From NCBI RefSeq assembly GCF_012516375.2, contig NZ_CP051204.2:5704001-5768000 (forward strand): DNA of 64,000 nt. Reading direction: 5' to 3'. The notes beneath the pieces were generated by a model that was given only the letters and a program-made list of their open reading frames with translations, was not told the DNA's origin and did no database searches. The position numbers and the translations under genes are program-made. Positions within the stretch are counted from its first letter, which is position 1; each line of letters begins with the position of its first letter. This document shows, piece by piece, positions 32,176-41,021 of this stretch. This DNA is from Chitinophaga oryzae (GTDB taxonomy: Bacteria; Bacteroidota; Bacteroidia; Chitinophagales; Chitinophagaceae).

Positions 32176-33106
32176 TCAATGTAACGGATATAACCTCGAA
32201 AATGTATTCTATCGGTTTGTTGTCAAATGAGCTGCTCATCGTACAATCTTCCAGCGCTTTATTTTCAAATACCACCCGGATACCGTAAGCTTTTTCCAGT
32301 TGCGCGGTAATCTCTTTCAGGGTGATGTTGTCGAAATTAAACACCCGCGTGGCATACCCGAGCTGATTGCTGTTAAACGCGCCGGCAGTGAGCCCCAGCT
32401 CTTTACGGGCTATGTGATATACGCCTTCCTGCCCGGCTTTCACCTGTATGCTGCTGTCGCCCTCCGACATGCGCACGGCGCCGGTTTTCACCATCACCGC
32501 AATCGCCGTATCCGACTGCCGAACATTAAAGGAAGTGCCCAGTACCTCGATGCGGACATCACCCACTGCAACAATAAACGGTTTATGCGGCTGCGAAGTT
32601 ACATCAAACCACGCCTCTCCGGATAATTTAACCCAACGGGCCGTATCCCGGAAACCTTCAGCGTATTGTAAAGCAGAATGGCTGTTGAGCACCACGGTCG
32701 ACCGGTCCGGCAGCGTGTCCCGCCGGATGGCCTCGCCGGTTTGTTTCGATACGATCGCCGGCGCTTCCCTTTCGTTCCCGGAACGGAGCATGAAAAACAG
32801 GATAGCCGCCACACCTGCCAGCAGTACAAGTCCTGCGGCAATACGGCTTAGCGGCAGCATCTTCCGGACAACCGGCCGGCCGGTCATCTTGGCCTTCAGC
32901 TCCTGCAAAGCCGCGGCTTTATCGGGCAACCGGTAACGTTGTTGCAGCGCCGCATCGTCCCATACCGCCGCCACCTGGTCGTACAGCTTCCGGTGGTCGC
33001 GGTGTTCCCTGATCCAGTCATCCACGGCCATCGCCTCCTCAGGGGTGGCTTCCCCGGAAAAATATCTTCCTAATAACTCATATGGCAGGTTTTCAGCAGT
33101 GCTCAT
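32114..33106 (-). CDS. FecR-family anti-sigma factor (second module)
   Basis: Inner-membrane anti-sigma of 330 residues. The N-terminal cytoplasmic helices (LLGRYFSGEATPEEAMAVDDWI) are followed by a membrane segment at residues 88-107. The periplasmic FecR domain includes IRRDTLPDRSTVVLNSHSAL, AWFDVTSQPHKPFIV and LGTSFNVRQ. A DUF4974-type domain follows (NITLKEITAQLEKAYGIRVVF, EYIFEVISVTLNVTC). It starts 6 bases after the ECF sigma gene and overlaps the start of the STN-domain gene, so the three are expected to be translated together as a sigma/anti-sigma/outer-membrane sensor unit. Confidence 0.95.
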   Translation of the reverse strand: MSTAENLPYELLGRYFSGEATPEEAMAVDDWIREHRDHRKLYDQVAAVWDDAALQQRYRLPDKAAALQELKAKMTGRPVVRKMLPLSRIAAGLVLLAGVAAILFFMLRSGNEREAPAIVSKQTGEAIRRDTLPDRSTVVLNSHSALQYAEGFRDTARWVKLSGEAWFDVTSQPHKPFIVAVGDVRIEVLGTSFNVRQSDTAIAVMVKTGAVRMSEGDSSIQVKAGQEGVYHIARKELGLTAGAFNSNQLGYATRVFNFDNITLKEITAQLEKAYGIRVVFENKALEDCTMSSSFDNKPIEYIFEVISVTLNVTCRFEKEEVFINGAGCGG

Positions 33107-33112
33107 GATCTG

Positions 33113-33667
33113 TTAAATTGAAACACATAAAAACAAACAGGCAAACAATATCATTATCGTTATGTCGAACAACTTCGCTCTTAATATCTTCAGCGCCTTC
33201 CCCATCTGTACTTCCACCGTTTTGACGGATAGTCCCAGGTCGGCCGCAATTTCAGCATACTTCCGGCCTTCAAACCGGCTTTTGCTGAAGATAAGCCTGC
33301 ATTGCGGGGAGAGACTGTCAATATGCTCCATGATCCGCCGGTGGGTTTCCTTGCTCACCAGCTCATTGCGGTGCTCAAAGGCCGGCGGACGTTGTGCCAG
33401 GTAATTGTCCTTCACCTTCTCATGCCGTTTGACATTGAGACAATAATGATATACCGCGGTATACAGGTATGATTTGACGGACTGTTGTTCATCAATATCC
33501 GCCCGTTTCTCCCACAGTTTCAGGAAAACCGCCTGTACAGCGTCTTTTGCTTCGTCGTTATCTTTCAGGATCGTGAAGGCATAACGGTGCAACCCATCAA
33601 AGTAGGTATGAAAACATTCTTCCACCAGCTTCTCCTGGTCTTTAGCCTTACCAAAATGTATATCCAC
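33113..33667 (-). CDS. ECF RNA polymerase sigma factor (second module)
   Basis: ECF sigma factor of 184 residues starting at a GTG (33667), since no early in-frame ATG exists. Region 2 reads DAVQAVFLKLWEKRADIDEQQSVKSYLYTAVYHYCLN and region 4 reads LSPQCRLIFSKSRFEGRKYAEIAADLGLSVKTVEVQMGKALKILRAKL, with a clear helix-turn-helix. The protein ends in a strongly hydrophobic tail of about 17 residues (ITIMILFACLFLCVSI). It is divergent from the cytochrome c peroxidase gene, with 136 bases between the two start codons that should hold both promoters. Confidence 0.93.
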   Translation of the reverse strand: MDIHFGKAKDQEKLVEECFHTYFDGLHRYAFTILKDNDEAKDAVQAVFLKLWEKRADIDEQQSVKSYLYTAVYHYCLNVKRHEKVKDNYLAQRPPAFEHRNELVSKETHRRIMEHIDSLSPQCRLIFSKSRFEGRKYAEIAADLGLSVKTVEVQMGKALKILRAKLFDITIMILFACLFLCVSI

Positions 33668-33803
33668 CGGTTATTGTTTCAAAAGCTCCCAATAACTACA
33701 CCTTCCTGTTAAAATACCCTTATGTCCGCCCAAAATTAATTTATTTTTCTGCCTGTAAGGGGAATTTCAGGGAAACGTGTATTACGGGAAACCCAGACAC
33801 ACC

Positions 33804-35015
33804 ATGCGTTATTTAACACTATCATCACTGCTTTTGCTGTTCCTGTTATCCTCCTGTAAGAAAGACGGCCCCCCTGGCCAGGGGGCCGGTCACGGAGGCG
33901 GAGGCGACGGCCAGGGACAGGAACCGCCGGTCAACACTCCCGGTGCGCCCAACCTGCCCGCTACCCCGTACGACTATGTGAACACCCGCAATAACATGCC
34001 GCCCTACATGAAAGCCTTTCTTTCCGGTCGCACCGACCTGGACAACACGCCCGCCGGCAACCCCATCACCAACGCCGGCGCCACCCTGGGCCGGGTACTG
34101 TTTTACGACAAAAACATGTCGGTGAACAACACCCGCTCCTGCGGCTCCTGTCATCACCAGGACAAAGCCTTTACTGACGGCCTGGCGCTTTCTCCCGGGT
34201 TCGACAACCAGTTGACCCGCCGCAACGCCATGACGGTGGTCAACCAGCGCTTCTTCGGCGCCAAAACCATGTTCTGGGATATGCGGGCCGCCAGCCTGGA
34301 AACGCAAACGACCATGCCGATCCTCGATCACATAGAAATGGGAATGCCTTCCCTCACAGCCCTGGAAACGAAACTCAGCGCCATCGCCTATTACAAACCG
34401 CTATTCAAGGCGGCCTTCGGCGACGAAAATGTGACCGCTCCCCGTATCTCCCAGGCCTTGTCCCAGTTTATCCGGAGCATTGTCTCCTTTCAGTCCAAAT
34501 ACGACCAGGGCCTCGCCAGCAACCTCAGTAACCTCAGCGCCGATGAGAAAAACGGTTTACGTTTGCTGCAGGTCAACTTCTGCACCGAATGCCACAGCGA
34601 CCTCGCCACTTCGCAATACGGTCAACTGCCATCGTTCCTGATTGCCGACAACACCGGCCTGAATACAGGGATCGGTTCCAACAACGGACTGGAGGCCGAT
34701 TACACCGACAAAGGCATTGGCGGCATTACGCACAAACCGGCCGACATGGGCACGTTCAAAATTCCCGGCTTGCGCAATGTAGCACTCACCGCCCCTTACA
34801 TGCACGACGGCCGTTTTGCCACACTGGAAGCTGTAATGGAACATTATAATCACGGTATCAAAGGCAATCCCAACCTGGGCATACAACTGAGCGCTGTAGC
34901 GGGGTCCGGGGTACCGCTCACTACCAGGGACAAAAGCGATATCATCGCGTTCCTGAAAACGCTGACAGACGAACAACTGATCAGTGATCCGAAGTATGCA
35001 GACCCGTTTAAATAA
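33804..35015 (+). CDS. Di-heme cytochrome c peroxidase, lipoprotein (BCCP/MauG family)
   Basis: Predicted periplasmic peroxidase reducing hydrogen peroxide with electrons from a cytochrome, 403 residues. The ATG at 33804 is preferred over a GTG at 33777 because it begins a lipoprotein signal (LLLLFLLSSCKKDGPP, Cys about 17). A glycine-rich linker follows. Two c-heme motifs are visible: CGSCH (in NNTRSCGSCHHQDKAF) and CTECH (in NFCTECHSD). The MauG/BCCP landmarks RRNAMTVVNQRFFG, FWDMRAASLETQ and FKIPGLRNVALTAPYMHDGRF are present. It has a terminator shared with the convergent MEKHLA gene. Divergent from the ECF sigma gene at 33667, so coregulation is possible but not shown. Confidence 0.93.
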   Translation: MRYLTLSSLLLLFLLSSCKKDGPPGQGAGHGGGGDGQGQEPPVNTPGAPNLPATPYDYVNTRNNMPPYMKAFLSGRTDLDNTPAGNPITNAGATLGRVLFYDKNMSVNNTRSCGSCHHQDKAFTDGLALSPGFDNQLTRRNAMTVVNQRFFGAKTMFWDMRAASLETQTTMPILDHIEMGMPSLTALETKLSAIAYYKPLFKAAFGDENVTAPRISQALSQFIRSIVSFQSKYDQGLASNLSNLSADEKNGLRLLQVNFCTECHSDLATSQYGQLPSFLIADNTGLNTGIGSNNGLEADYTDKGIGGITHKPADMGTFKIPGLRNVALTAPYMHDGRFATLEAVMEHYNHGIKGNPNLGIQLSAVAGSGVPLTTRDKSDIIAFLKTLTDEQLISDPKYADPFK

Positions 35016-35046
35016 ATGAGGGTTATGTTTTTGTGGGCAACGGGAA

Positions 35047-35074
35047 AAAGAGGGCCTGTCAGGGGGCCCTCTTT
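35047..35074. terminator. Bidirectional terminator between convergent peroxidase and MEKHLA genes
   Basis: Stem AAAGAGGGCC / loop TGTCAGGG / GGCCCTCTTT, with a short T-rich run on the right and A residues on the left. It fills most of the 63-base gap between the two convergent stop codons. Confidence 0.85.
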
Positions 35075-35078
35075 CTGT

Positions 35079-35555
35079 TTACCGGATACCTGTAAACCAC
35101 GCCGGTCGTTCCTTCGCATGGGTCCAGAACAGCGCTGCCTGTCCGAAAGGCGTTCCGTCCGGCTGACTTAACCGCCACACCACACCGTCATAAATCATAA
35201 AAGTGTTGCTGAATTTATCTACGCGCGGACCGCTGTAGTCATAAGCGATGCCATGAAGCGTTACGCCCTGCAGAAGGCGTTCCCGCTCGCTCCTGTCCTG
35301 CGGTGCAGCACTCAGCCGGGAAGGGAGTTGCAATAATTCTTCCTGGTCATATTTAAAACAGGACAACGCAAATTGATTCGCGTAAATAAACCGGGGATCG
35401 TCGCCCGTTCCATGAGCCAGGATACTGTAAGGCGCCTCCTCGTGCAACCACTGCGCTCTTGCGGAAATATCCGGGGGAGCAGGAAGCGCCTTGCCGTTCC
35501 GGCGGAAGAAATTATCGTCTATCTGTGTAATGAGTGAAAGTAATGCCGATGTCAT
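35079..35555 (-). CDS. MEKHLA-domain protein (PAS-like)
   Basis: A 158-residue protein consisting almost entirely of a MEKHLA domain, a PAS-related fold also known as the C-terminal domain of plant HD-ZIP III proteins. Visible features: a helical start (LSLITQIDDNFFRRN), then APYSILAHGTGDDPRFIYANQFALSCFKYDQEELLQLPSRLSAAPQDRSERERLL, then GVVWRLSQPDGTPFGQAALF. In bacteria it is soluble and of unknown function. It starts 9 bases after the stop of the ThDP-dependent decarboxylase-like gene on the same strand, so the two are an operon; a regulatory or cofactor-sensing role for the enzyme is only a guess. Confidence 0.85.
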   Translation of the reverse strand: MTSALLSLITQIDDNFFRRNGKALPAPPDISARAQWLHEEAPYSILAHGTGDDPRFIYANQFALSCFKYDQEELLQLPSRLSAAPQDRSERERLLQGVTLHGIAYDYSGPRVDKFSNTFMIYDGVVWRLSQPDGTPFGQAALFWTHAKERPAWFTGIR

Positions 35556-35564
35556 AACGATTGT

Positions 35565-37301
35565 TTATAGGTTTTTAAGACGGGGGTTCTGTCCCAGTTC
35601 CTGTTGATAATCTACCGGCACTTCAATGAGCAGGGAACGTTGCCCCTCCATTTCCATCCGGTGTAACAATGTGTCCAGGTTGCCCAGGTCCGGCTGTAGC
35701 CGCACCGCTTCCCAGCCACAGGCCCTCGCTATCGCGCAATAGTCGATAGCTGCCACACGGGCGTGATAGTGCGGTGACGCCACCTCCGGCAACACTTTCT
35801 CCAGCCCTTGCTCCACGATAGACAAAGACTCGTTGTTCAGCAGGAAAATCACCATGCCTAAATGGCTCACTTCTCCCAGGGAGCCGGCAAACAGGCGGAA
35901 ACAACCATCACCGGTAAACAAAAAAACAGGCCGGTCCGGCGACGACAGCCTGGCCCCGACAGCTGCGCCAAAAGCGCCGCCCATTGCAGAACCACGATAC
36001 AGGGAATAGAAGTCTATATGATCATTAGGCCGCTGCGTTACATACTGGCGATCTTTATAAGCCAGGCATACATCGTCTATGCCCAGCGAGCGCTCCGGCC
36101 ACCATTGATCAATCCGTTGATACAGGACAGCCATATTTACATACCCTTCCCGCGGAGCAGCAAACGGCCGGTCGTTCAGGTCTGCCGGCGCTGTTTCAAC
36201 AGGGCGGTTGGTGAAGGGATAACGCTGGCCGGCACTGATTAAAGCATTTAATAAAACATCGAGCGGTCCGTTGATATGGTAGTACTCTCCCCGGGCTACA
36301 TGACGCAAACTATTTTCCACGAGGCCGTAAGCCTGGAAAATATTTCCCAGGAAAAAAGTGTGGGCTGCTTTAAATCCGCTGAAATTAATGGTGTATTCGT
36401 CCGGGCAGGCGCCGAGTACCACCAATACATCCTGTTCGCCAAGCGAATTAAACAGCGCCATCGCTCGGTCATTGCCACCAAAGGAAATATAGCCGTAACC
36501 GTAAGTATTATGCCGGCTCACCGCATTAGCGCCGTTGATGCTCCAGATCGCGGCAGCCTGCAGTTGTTTGCAGAAATCGGTGGTTAGTTGTTTCGCGTTG
36601 GGATAGCGCGCCATTTCCTCTCCCACCAGCACCACTACACGTTTATCGTTCGTCACTTTGCGGAAGGTGGCCACGAAAGCGTCCAGGTCGGGCTCCGCCA
36701 CCGGGGCTTCTTCCGGCAGCGGCGTCGTATACTCCGGTACGCTGCTGCCTACGGCATCATTGTCCAGCAACAGCACCACCGGTTTGGAACGGTCCAGCAT
36801 TGACTTTGCGGTGGCCAGTTGTGCGGTCAGCAAAAACGGATCATTCAACACAAAAACCGCCTCTCCCAGTTCCGCCTGTAACTGTGCAACGATATTGCTG
36901 CCATATACGGACGTATCCTGCAATGGGGAGAAGCCTTCGGTATGACTACCGGAAACCGGCACAATAAAAACGGCCGGTATGTCGTGCAACTTGGCATCGC
37001 TCAGGCCGCAGGTGATCAGCCTGGTGGCGGCGCCGGTAGTGGCTACGGCAGCAGCTATCTTACCACTTGCCAGGTAATATCCCAGCGGAACAAAACCAGC
37101 GCTGTATTCTCCGAGGGTAAGAAACGCCGGATCATCCGCCGGCAGCTCTTCCAGCGGCCGAAGGTGTTTAAGCAAATGGATCACACCGCCGCCGGTGACG
37201 CCGGTGTATAAGGAGATACCCCAATCGGTAAGGGTATCAATGATCAGCTGATAATTATCAGCCACGCATGGAGGGCTTCCATAAAGGTTACTGAAGGTCA
37301 T
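35565..37301 (-). CDS. Thiamine-diphosphate-dependent decarboxylase-like enzyme
   Basis: Cytoplasmic ThDP enzyme of 578 residues, resembling the indolepyruvate/pyruvate decarboxylase group. The N-terminal PYR domain has LTLGEYSAGFVPLGYYLASG, where Glu is the probable activating residue. The central domain has NKRVVVLVGEEMARYPNAK. The C-terminal PP domain has GDGCFRLFAGSLGEVSHLGMVIFLLNNESLS (GDG-x-NN motif binding Mg-ThDP). A canonical N-terminal ThDP-domain sequence is diverged (GVTGGGVIHLL), so the substrate is uncertain. It is the first gene of a two-gene operon with the MEKHLA protein, and 345 non-coding bases lie upstream. Confidence 0.88.
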   Translation of the reverse strand: MTFSNLYGSPPCVADNYQLIIDTLTDWGISLYTGVTGGGVIHLLKHLRPLEELPADDPAFLTLGEYSAGFVPLGYYLASGKIAAAVATTGAATRLITCGLSDAKLHDIPAVFIVPVSGSHTEGFSPLQDTSVYGSNIVAQLQAELGEAVFVLNDPFLLTAQLATAKSMLDRSKPVVLLLDNDAVGSSVPEYTTPLPEEAPVAEPDLDAFVATFRKVTNDKRVVVLVGEEMARYPNAKQLTTDFCKQLQAAAIWSINGANAVSRHNTYGYGYISFGGNDRAMALFNSLGEQDVLVVLGACPDEYTINFSGFKAAHTFFLGNIFQAYGLVENSLRHVARGEYYHINGPLDVLLNALISAGQRYPFTNRPVETAPADLNDRPFAAPREGYVNMAVLYQRIDQWWPERSLGIDDVCLAYKDRQYVTQRPNDHIDFYSLYRGSAMGGAFGAAVGARLSSPDRPVFLFTGDGCFRLFAGSLGEVSHLGMVIFLLNNESLSIVEQGLEKVLPEVASPHYHARVAAIDYCAIARACGWEAVRLQPDLGNLDTLLHRMEMEGQRSLLIEVPVDYQQELGQNPRLKNL

Positions 37302-37646
37302 AGAATAGTGGTTAAATTGATACGGGAAATAATAATCGCGGTTTTTTGTTTAGCCTTATATGATGGCGCTGTATGAGGGCTTTAGGAAAATGACAGATAC
37401 GGTTTTCAAAAAGGTCTTACGGTTGCATTGCTCACTCACTGACACATCCAAGATAGATAGTATTTTTTATAAAGCAAATTTTTCTCCGCCGGCCATATCG
37501 GGCAGAAACGCCTATGTGACTGATTATCTGTGCGACGTGCAAAAATTATTTTTTTGTTAGGACCACGTATTAACAAAAAAGCGCCGGCCGCATGGCCGAC
37601 GCTTCCTTTTTTTGTAGCACTATTACTACATACACTAAAATTACTA
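37302..37646. other. 345-base intergenic region between the HEAT/DUF1080 gene and the ThDP enzyme gene
   Basis: Holds the terminator of the upstream-transcribed HEAT/DUF1080 gene (37579-37604) and must contain the ThDP-operon promoter, though I see no clear consensus box. The left half is AT-rich. No gene is convincing; short open frames here lack family resemblance. Confidence 0.6.
37579..37604 (-). terminator. Intrinsic terminator of the HEAT/DUF1080 gene
   Basis: Stem AAGCGCCGGCC / loop GCAT / GGCCGACGCTT with a single mismatch (C-A). The A run at 37575-37580 gives a T tract on the minus strand. There is also TTTTTTT to its right, so it may work both ways. Confidence 0.85.
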
Positions 37647-40600
37647 CTACAGTTCTTTCACCCTGATATTACGGAAGCGTACAACAGAGCCATGACCCAG
37701 GAAACCGATATGGCCGGTTTCGTTTTTCAGGCCGGGGTGTTGTTTGTGGTCCAGTGTACCTTTTTCACGTGCTTCAGCGATATCACCATCGAGGATAACG
37801 GTACCGTTGAGGATCACTTTAATGTGCGTACCATCTACGATCGCTTCTTCATAATTCCATTCACCCACCGGTTTGAGGAAACCTCTTTTAGCAGGAATAA
37901 CGCCATACACAGAACCATGATACTGGTAAACGTTCAGGTCTTTGTAGATATCCGCCTCGTTGTCCAGGATCTGTAACTCCATTCCTCCGTAGGCGGCGTC
38001 GCCGTTCAGCGGAGCGCGTACGCCCAGGCCGTTGTTAGCGCCGGGTGTCAGCTGGAATTCGAAACGGAAAGAGAAGTTTTTATATTCTTTCTTCGTGTAG
38101 AGGTTACCGTGGCCACCGTTGGTAGGATAGATCACCAGGTTGCCTTCGTCGATCACATAGTCTTTGGTGTTACCGGTCCATTCGTGCATGTTGGTGCCAT
38201 CGAACAGCACTTTATAACCTGCTTTTTTCTCTTCGTCGCTCAGCGTGAAAGGTTTTACGCGGGGCAGTTCTTTGATGTACAGGTTACGGTAAGCCACGTA
38301 GGTGCCATGTGCCTGCAATTCGATCTGCTCTTCGGGGAAGATGGGCAGGTTGCGGTCCCAGTAGTTTTCCAGGATGGTGTTGTCGGTTACCAGTTGACCG
38401 TTCAGATAAACAGTCACCCGGTCGCCTTTCATGATGATGCGGAAGTGGTTCCATTCACCGATGGCGTTGTCTGCCAGTTTCAGCGGTTTAGCTTCATTTT
38501 GCTGGTTGTTGTACAAACCGCCGGAGCCTACCTGGGCGCCTACGTCAGTGCGGGAGGTATCCCATATCTGCACCTGCGGTGTGCCGCGGAGGTAGATGCC
38601 TGCGTCGCCGTTAGGGGTAATTTTCCAGTCAACCAGCATTTCAAAGTCGCCGTATTTTTTATCGGTGCAGAGGTTATCGCCCTGACCGTTGAATACCAGC
38701 AAGCCGTCTTTGACGGACCAGCCTTTACGCATGGCTTCATTGGCCTTGTCCTGGGCTTTGCTGAGGGTTTTGGCGTCCATTTTACCGCGGGCGATGGGGT
38801 TTTCCACCAGTCCTTTCCAGCCGCTGAGGTCCTTGCCGTTGAACATAGACACAAAGCCATCGCCGGCAGGCATTTCGCTGAGGTATTTGCGGATGGACTG
38901 GCGTTGGTAGTCAGCGTCTCCGCCTTTCAGCGCAGCGCCGGCTTTGTCCAGCAACTGCCGTACGATGTTGCCGTTATAGGTTTTATTGGCCAGTGCGATG
39001 TTCATCACCGCCATGGCAGCTTCCTGTTGTACGGCAGCTTTATCGAGGTATTCACCTGCCAGCAGTAAGGCGGGGAATGTTTTGCATTGTTCCAGTACTG
39101 TCAGCGCTTGTTTCTGTACCGCATCAGAAGGATTCAGTTCGAGCGCATTGCGCAGTAGCAGTACTTTCTGATCGGCGGGGTAACCTGATTTTTTCACCAG
39201 GCTGATGTAGCCGTTCAGCGCTTTTTCGCGGTAGGCGCTGTTGGCGGCGTCGCGGGCTATTTTCAGCAGTGCAGGAGCAGCAGAAGCGTCTTTCCAGTCG
39301 GACAGCGCAGCCACCGCGGCATTCTTCGTATTGTCGTCACCGTTAGCAAACGCCGTCAATACCGGTTCCAGTGCGGAAGGTTGACCGATACCTGCCAGTA
39401 CGCCGAGGTAGCGGGACTGGTTGGCGGCGGGCGCCTGTTTCATCTGGGCCATCACATCGGCGCTGGTAGCGCCCGCGTTGATGAGGGCAGTCTGGATGTT
39501 GCTGATTTCCTGCGGTGCGGAAGCGTTGTTGAGCAGGGAGAACAGGGCAGGCAGGTTGTTTTTGCCGGCCACATCTTTCAGGGCGGCAAAAGCGGCGGCT
39601 TTCACGTCAGCATTGCTGCTGGCAGCCAGCGGCAGCACGTCGTTTACGCGGCTGTCAGCTTTGCGGGCGGCGAGCACTTCGAGCAGGGCTGTCTGTGCCG
39701 GGGCAGGCATGGTGGCCAGGGCGGCGCCGGCCTGTTGTGTTACTTCCTCACCGGGGATCAGTCGCAGGGCTTTTTTCACTGCGTCGATATCAGCAGCGGA
39801 ACCTGTTTTCATGATGCCCAGCAGTGCGGGCAGTGTAGAAGCGCCACCGATACGGGCGGCAGCAGCGATAGCTGCCAGGCGCACCACATCGTTGCTGTTT
39901 TTGGTGAGGGCGGTAATAGCCGGCAGCGCGGCGTTTACCTTGTTATCTCCCAGCATGGTGATGATCGCCGCTTTAGTATTGTCAGATCCTTTCTTCAGTT
40001 GCGCCTGCCAGTTGAGTGCAGCAGCATTGGCGAAGGGAGCAGCGAATTTCAGGGCCGCATCGCGGTATTCGTTGTTTTTACCGGCGACAGCCTGGTTGAT
40101 CCAGGGCTGGCTTTTTTCACCGAGGATGTCCACCAGCAGTTTGAGGCCGGCGGTGCGGGTATGTACCTGTGCATCGGCGGTGCATTGTTTCACCAGGGAC
40201 TCTCCTATTTTTTGCGCAGCGGCTTTGTTGCCGTTGGCCGCCAGTTGACCGGCATAATAGAGATAAGACGAAGCAGCGTCGGTCACATCGTAGGTGTAAC
40301 CTGCTTTGGCGGCGGCGTCGCCGAGCGCTTTAGCTGAAGCAGGATCTGCGATCCGGGCGAGGGCATACTGAGACACCTTTACCAGTTTTTTATCGCTGTT
40401 GTTCAGCTGTGCGGTGATGGCGGGTACGGCAGCAGCATAACGGGCATCTCCCAATGCTTCTGTGAGGGTGATGCGGTTAGCCGCGTTAGCGCCGGCGAGG
40501 CCGTCGAGTAATGCTTTTTGTGCCGTCGGGGTATTGATTTTAATCAGTACGCGGGCTGCGGGGTCGCAGAAGCGGTCTGCCGACAGCAGCGGTTGCAGCG

Positions 40601-41018
40601 TGCTGACAGCGTCGTTGTCGCCGGTTGTCTGCAGCTGGGTGAGCAGGAAGACTTTATTTTCCGGATCGGTCGCTTTGGAGATGGCTTTGCAGAAAGCGGC
40701 GGCTGCTTCTTTGCGTTTGGCTTCCTTGCCCGGTTGCGTTACGTAATAAGCGTAACCGGCGAGAGCGTATTGCAGCTGGGTGTTATCACCTTTCCCTTCA
40801 GGGACCAGCATACCGGCGATGGTTACCACGCCATCTTCGCCGAGGGCGCTGATGGCTTCCATATTGGTATTGAACTGTCCTTTATTGGGAGCGGGCATAA
40901 GGGCCAGCACATCGGCGATTTTGGTATTGAACGCGCGCTGGTCTGACGGGCCCTGAGCGATGGCCAGGCTGTTCCAGCCAACCAGCAGTGCGGTAAGTAT
41001 GTATGCGATCTTTTTCAT
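37647..41018 (-). CDS. Large secreted HEAT-repeat protein with two DUF1080 (3-keto-disaccharide hydrolase-type) domains
   Basis: Predicted periplasmic protein of 1,123 residues. Signal MKKIAYILTALLVGWNSLAIAQG. Residues about 60-690 are HEAT/PBS-type alpha repeats, Ala-rich, with repeated phrases such as LPALFSLLNN and AAVAALSDWKDASAAPALLKIA. Two DUF1080 domains follow: about 719-925 (FVSMFNGKDLSGWKG, WSVKDGLLVFNGQGD, GDFEMLVDWKI, DAGIYLRG) and about 935-1123 (KVLFDGTNMHEWTG, GNLYTKKEYKNFSFRFEF, HIGFLGHGSVVRFRNI). This domain (LamG-like) cleaves 3-keto-glycosides in characterised Bacteroidota enzymes. It is followed, in transcription order reversed, by nothing; it lies downstream of a Gfo/Idh/MocA gene on the same strand, which suits a 3-keto pathway. 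Confidence 0.88.
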   Translation of the reverse strand: MKKIAYILTALLVGWNSLAIAQGPSDQRAFNTKIADVLALMPAPNKGQFNTNMEAISALGEDGVVTIAGMLVPEGKGDNTQLQYALAGYAYYVTQPGKEAKRKEAAAAFCKAISKATDPENKVFLLTQLQTTGDNDAVSTLQPLLSADRFCDPAARVLIKINTPTAQKALLDGLAGANAANRITLTEALGDARYAAAVPAITAQLNNSDKKLVKVSQYALARIADPASAKALGDAAAKAGYTYDVTDAASSYLYYAGQLAANGNKAAAQKIGESLVKQCTADAQVHTRTAGLKLLVDILGEKSQPWINQAVAGKNNEYRDAALKFAAPFANAAALNWQAQLKKGSDNTKAAIITMLGDNKVNAALPAITALTKNSNDVVRLAAIAAAARIGGASTLPALLGIMKTGSAADIDAVKKALRLIPGEEVTQQAGAALATMPAPAQTALLEVLAARKADSRVNDVLPLAASSNADVKAAAFAALKDVAGKNNLPALFSLLNNASAPQEISNIQTALINAGATSADVMAQMKQAPAANQSRYLGVLAGIGQPSALEPVLTAFANGDDNTKNAAVAALSDWKDASAAPALLKIARDAANSAYREKALNGYISLVKKSGYPADQKVLLLRNALELNPSDAVQKQALTVLEQCKTFPALLLAGEYLDKAAVQQEAAMAVMNIALANKTYNGNIVRQLLDKAGAALKGGDADYQRQSIRKYLSEMPAGDGFVSMFNGKDLSGWKGLVENPIARGKMDAKTLSKAQDKANEAMRKGWSVKDGLLVFNGQGDNLCTDKKYGDFEMLVDWKITPNGDAGIYLRGTPQVQIWDTSRTDVGAQVGSGGLYNNQQNEAKPLKLADNAIGEWNHFRIIMKGDRVTVYLNGQLVTDNTILENYWDRNLPIFPEEQIELQAHGTYVAYRNLYIKELPRVKPFTLSDEEKKAGYKVLFDGTNMHEWTGNTKDYVIDEGNLVIYPTNGGHGNLYTKKEYKNFSFRFEFQLTPGANNGLGVRAPLNGDAAYGGMELQILDNEADIYKDLNVYQYHGSVYGVIPAKRGFLKPVGEWNYEEAIVDGTHIKVILNGTVILDGDIAEAREKGTLDHKQHPGLKNETGHIGFLGHGSVVRFRNIRVKEL

Positions 41019-41021
41019 GTA

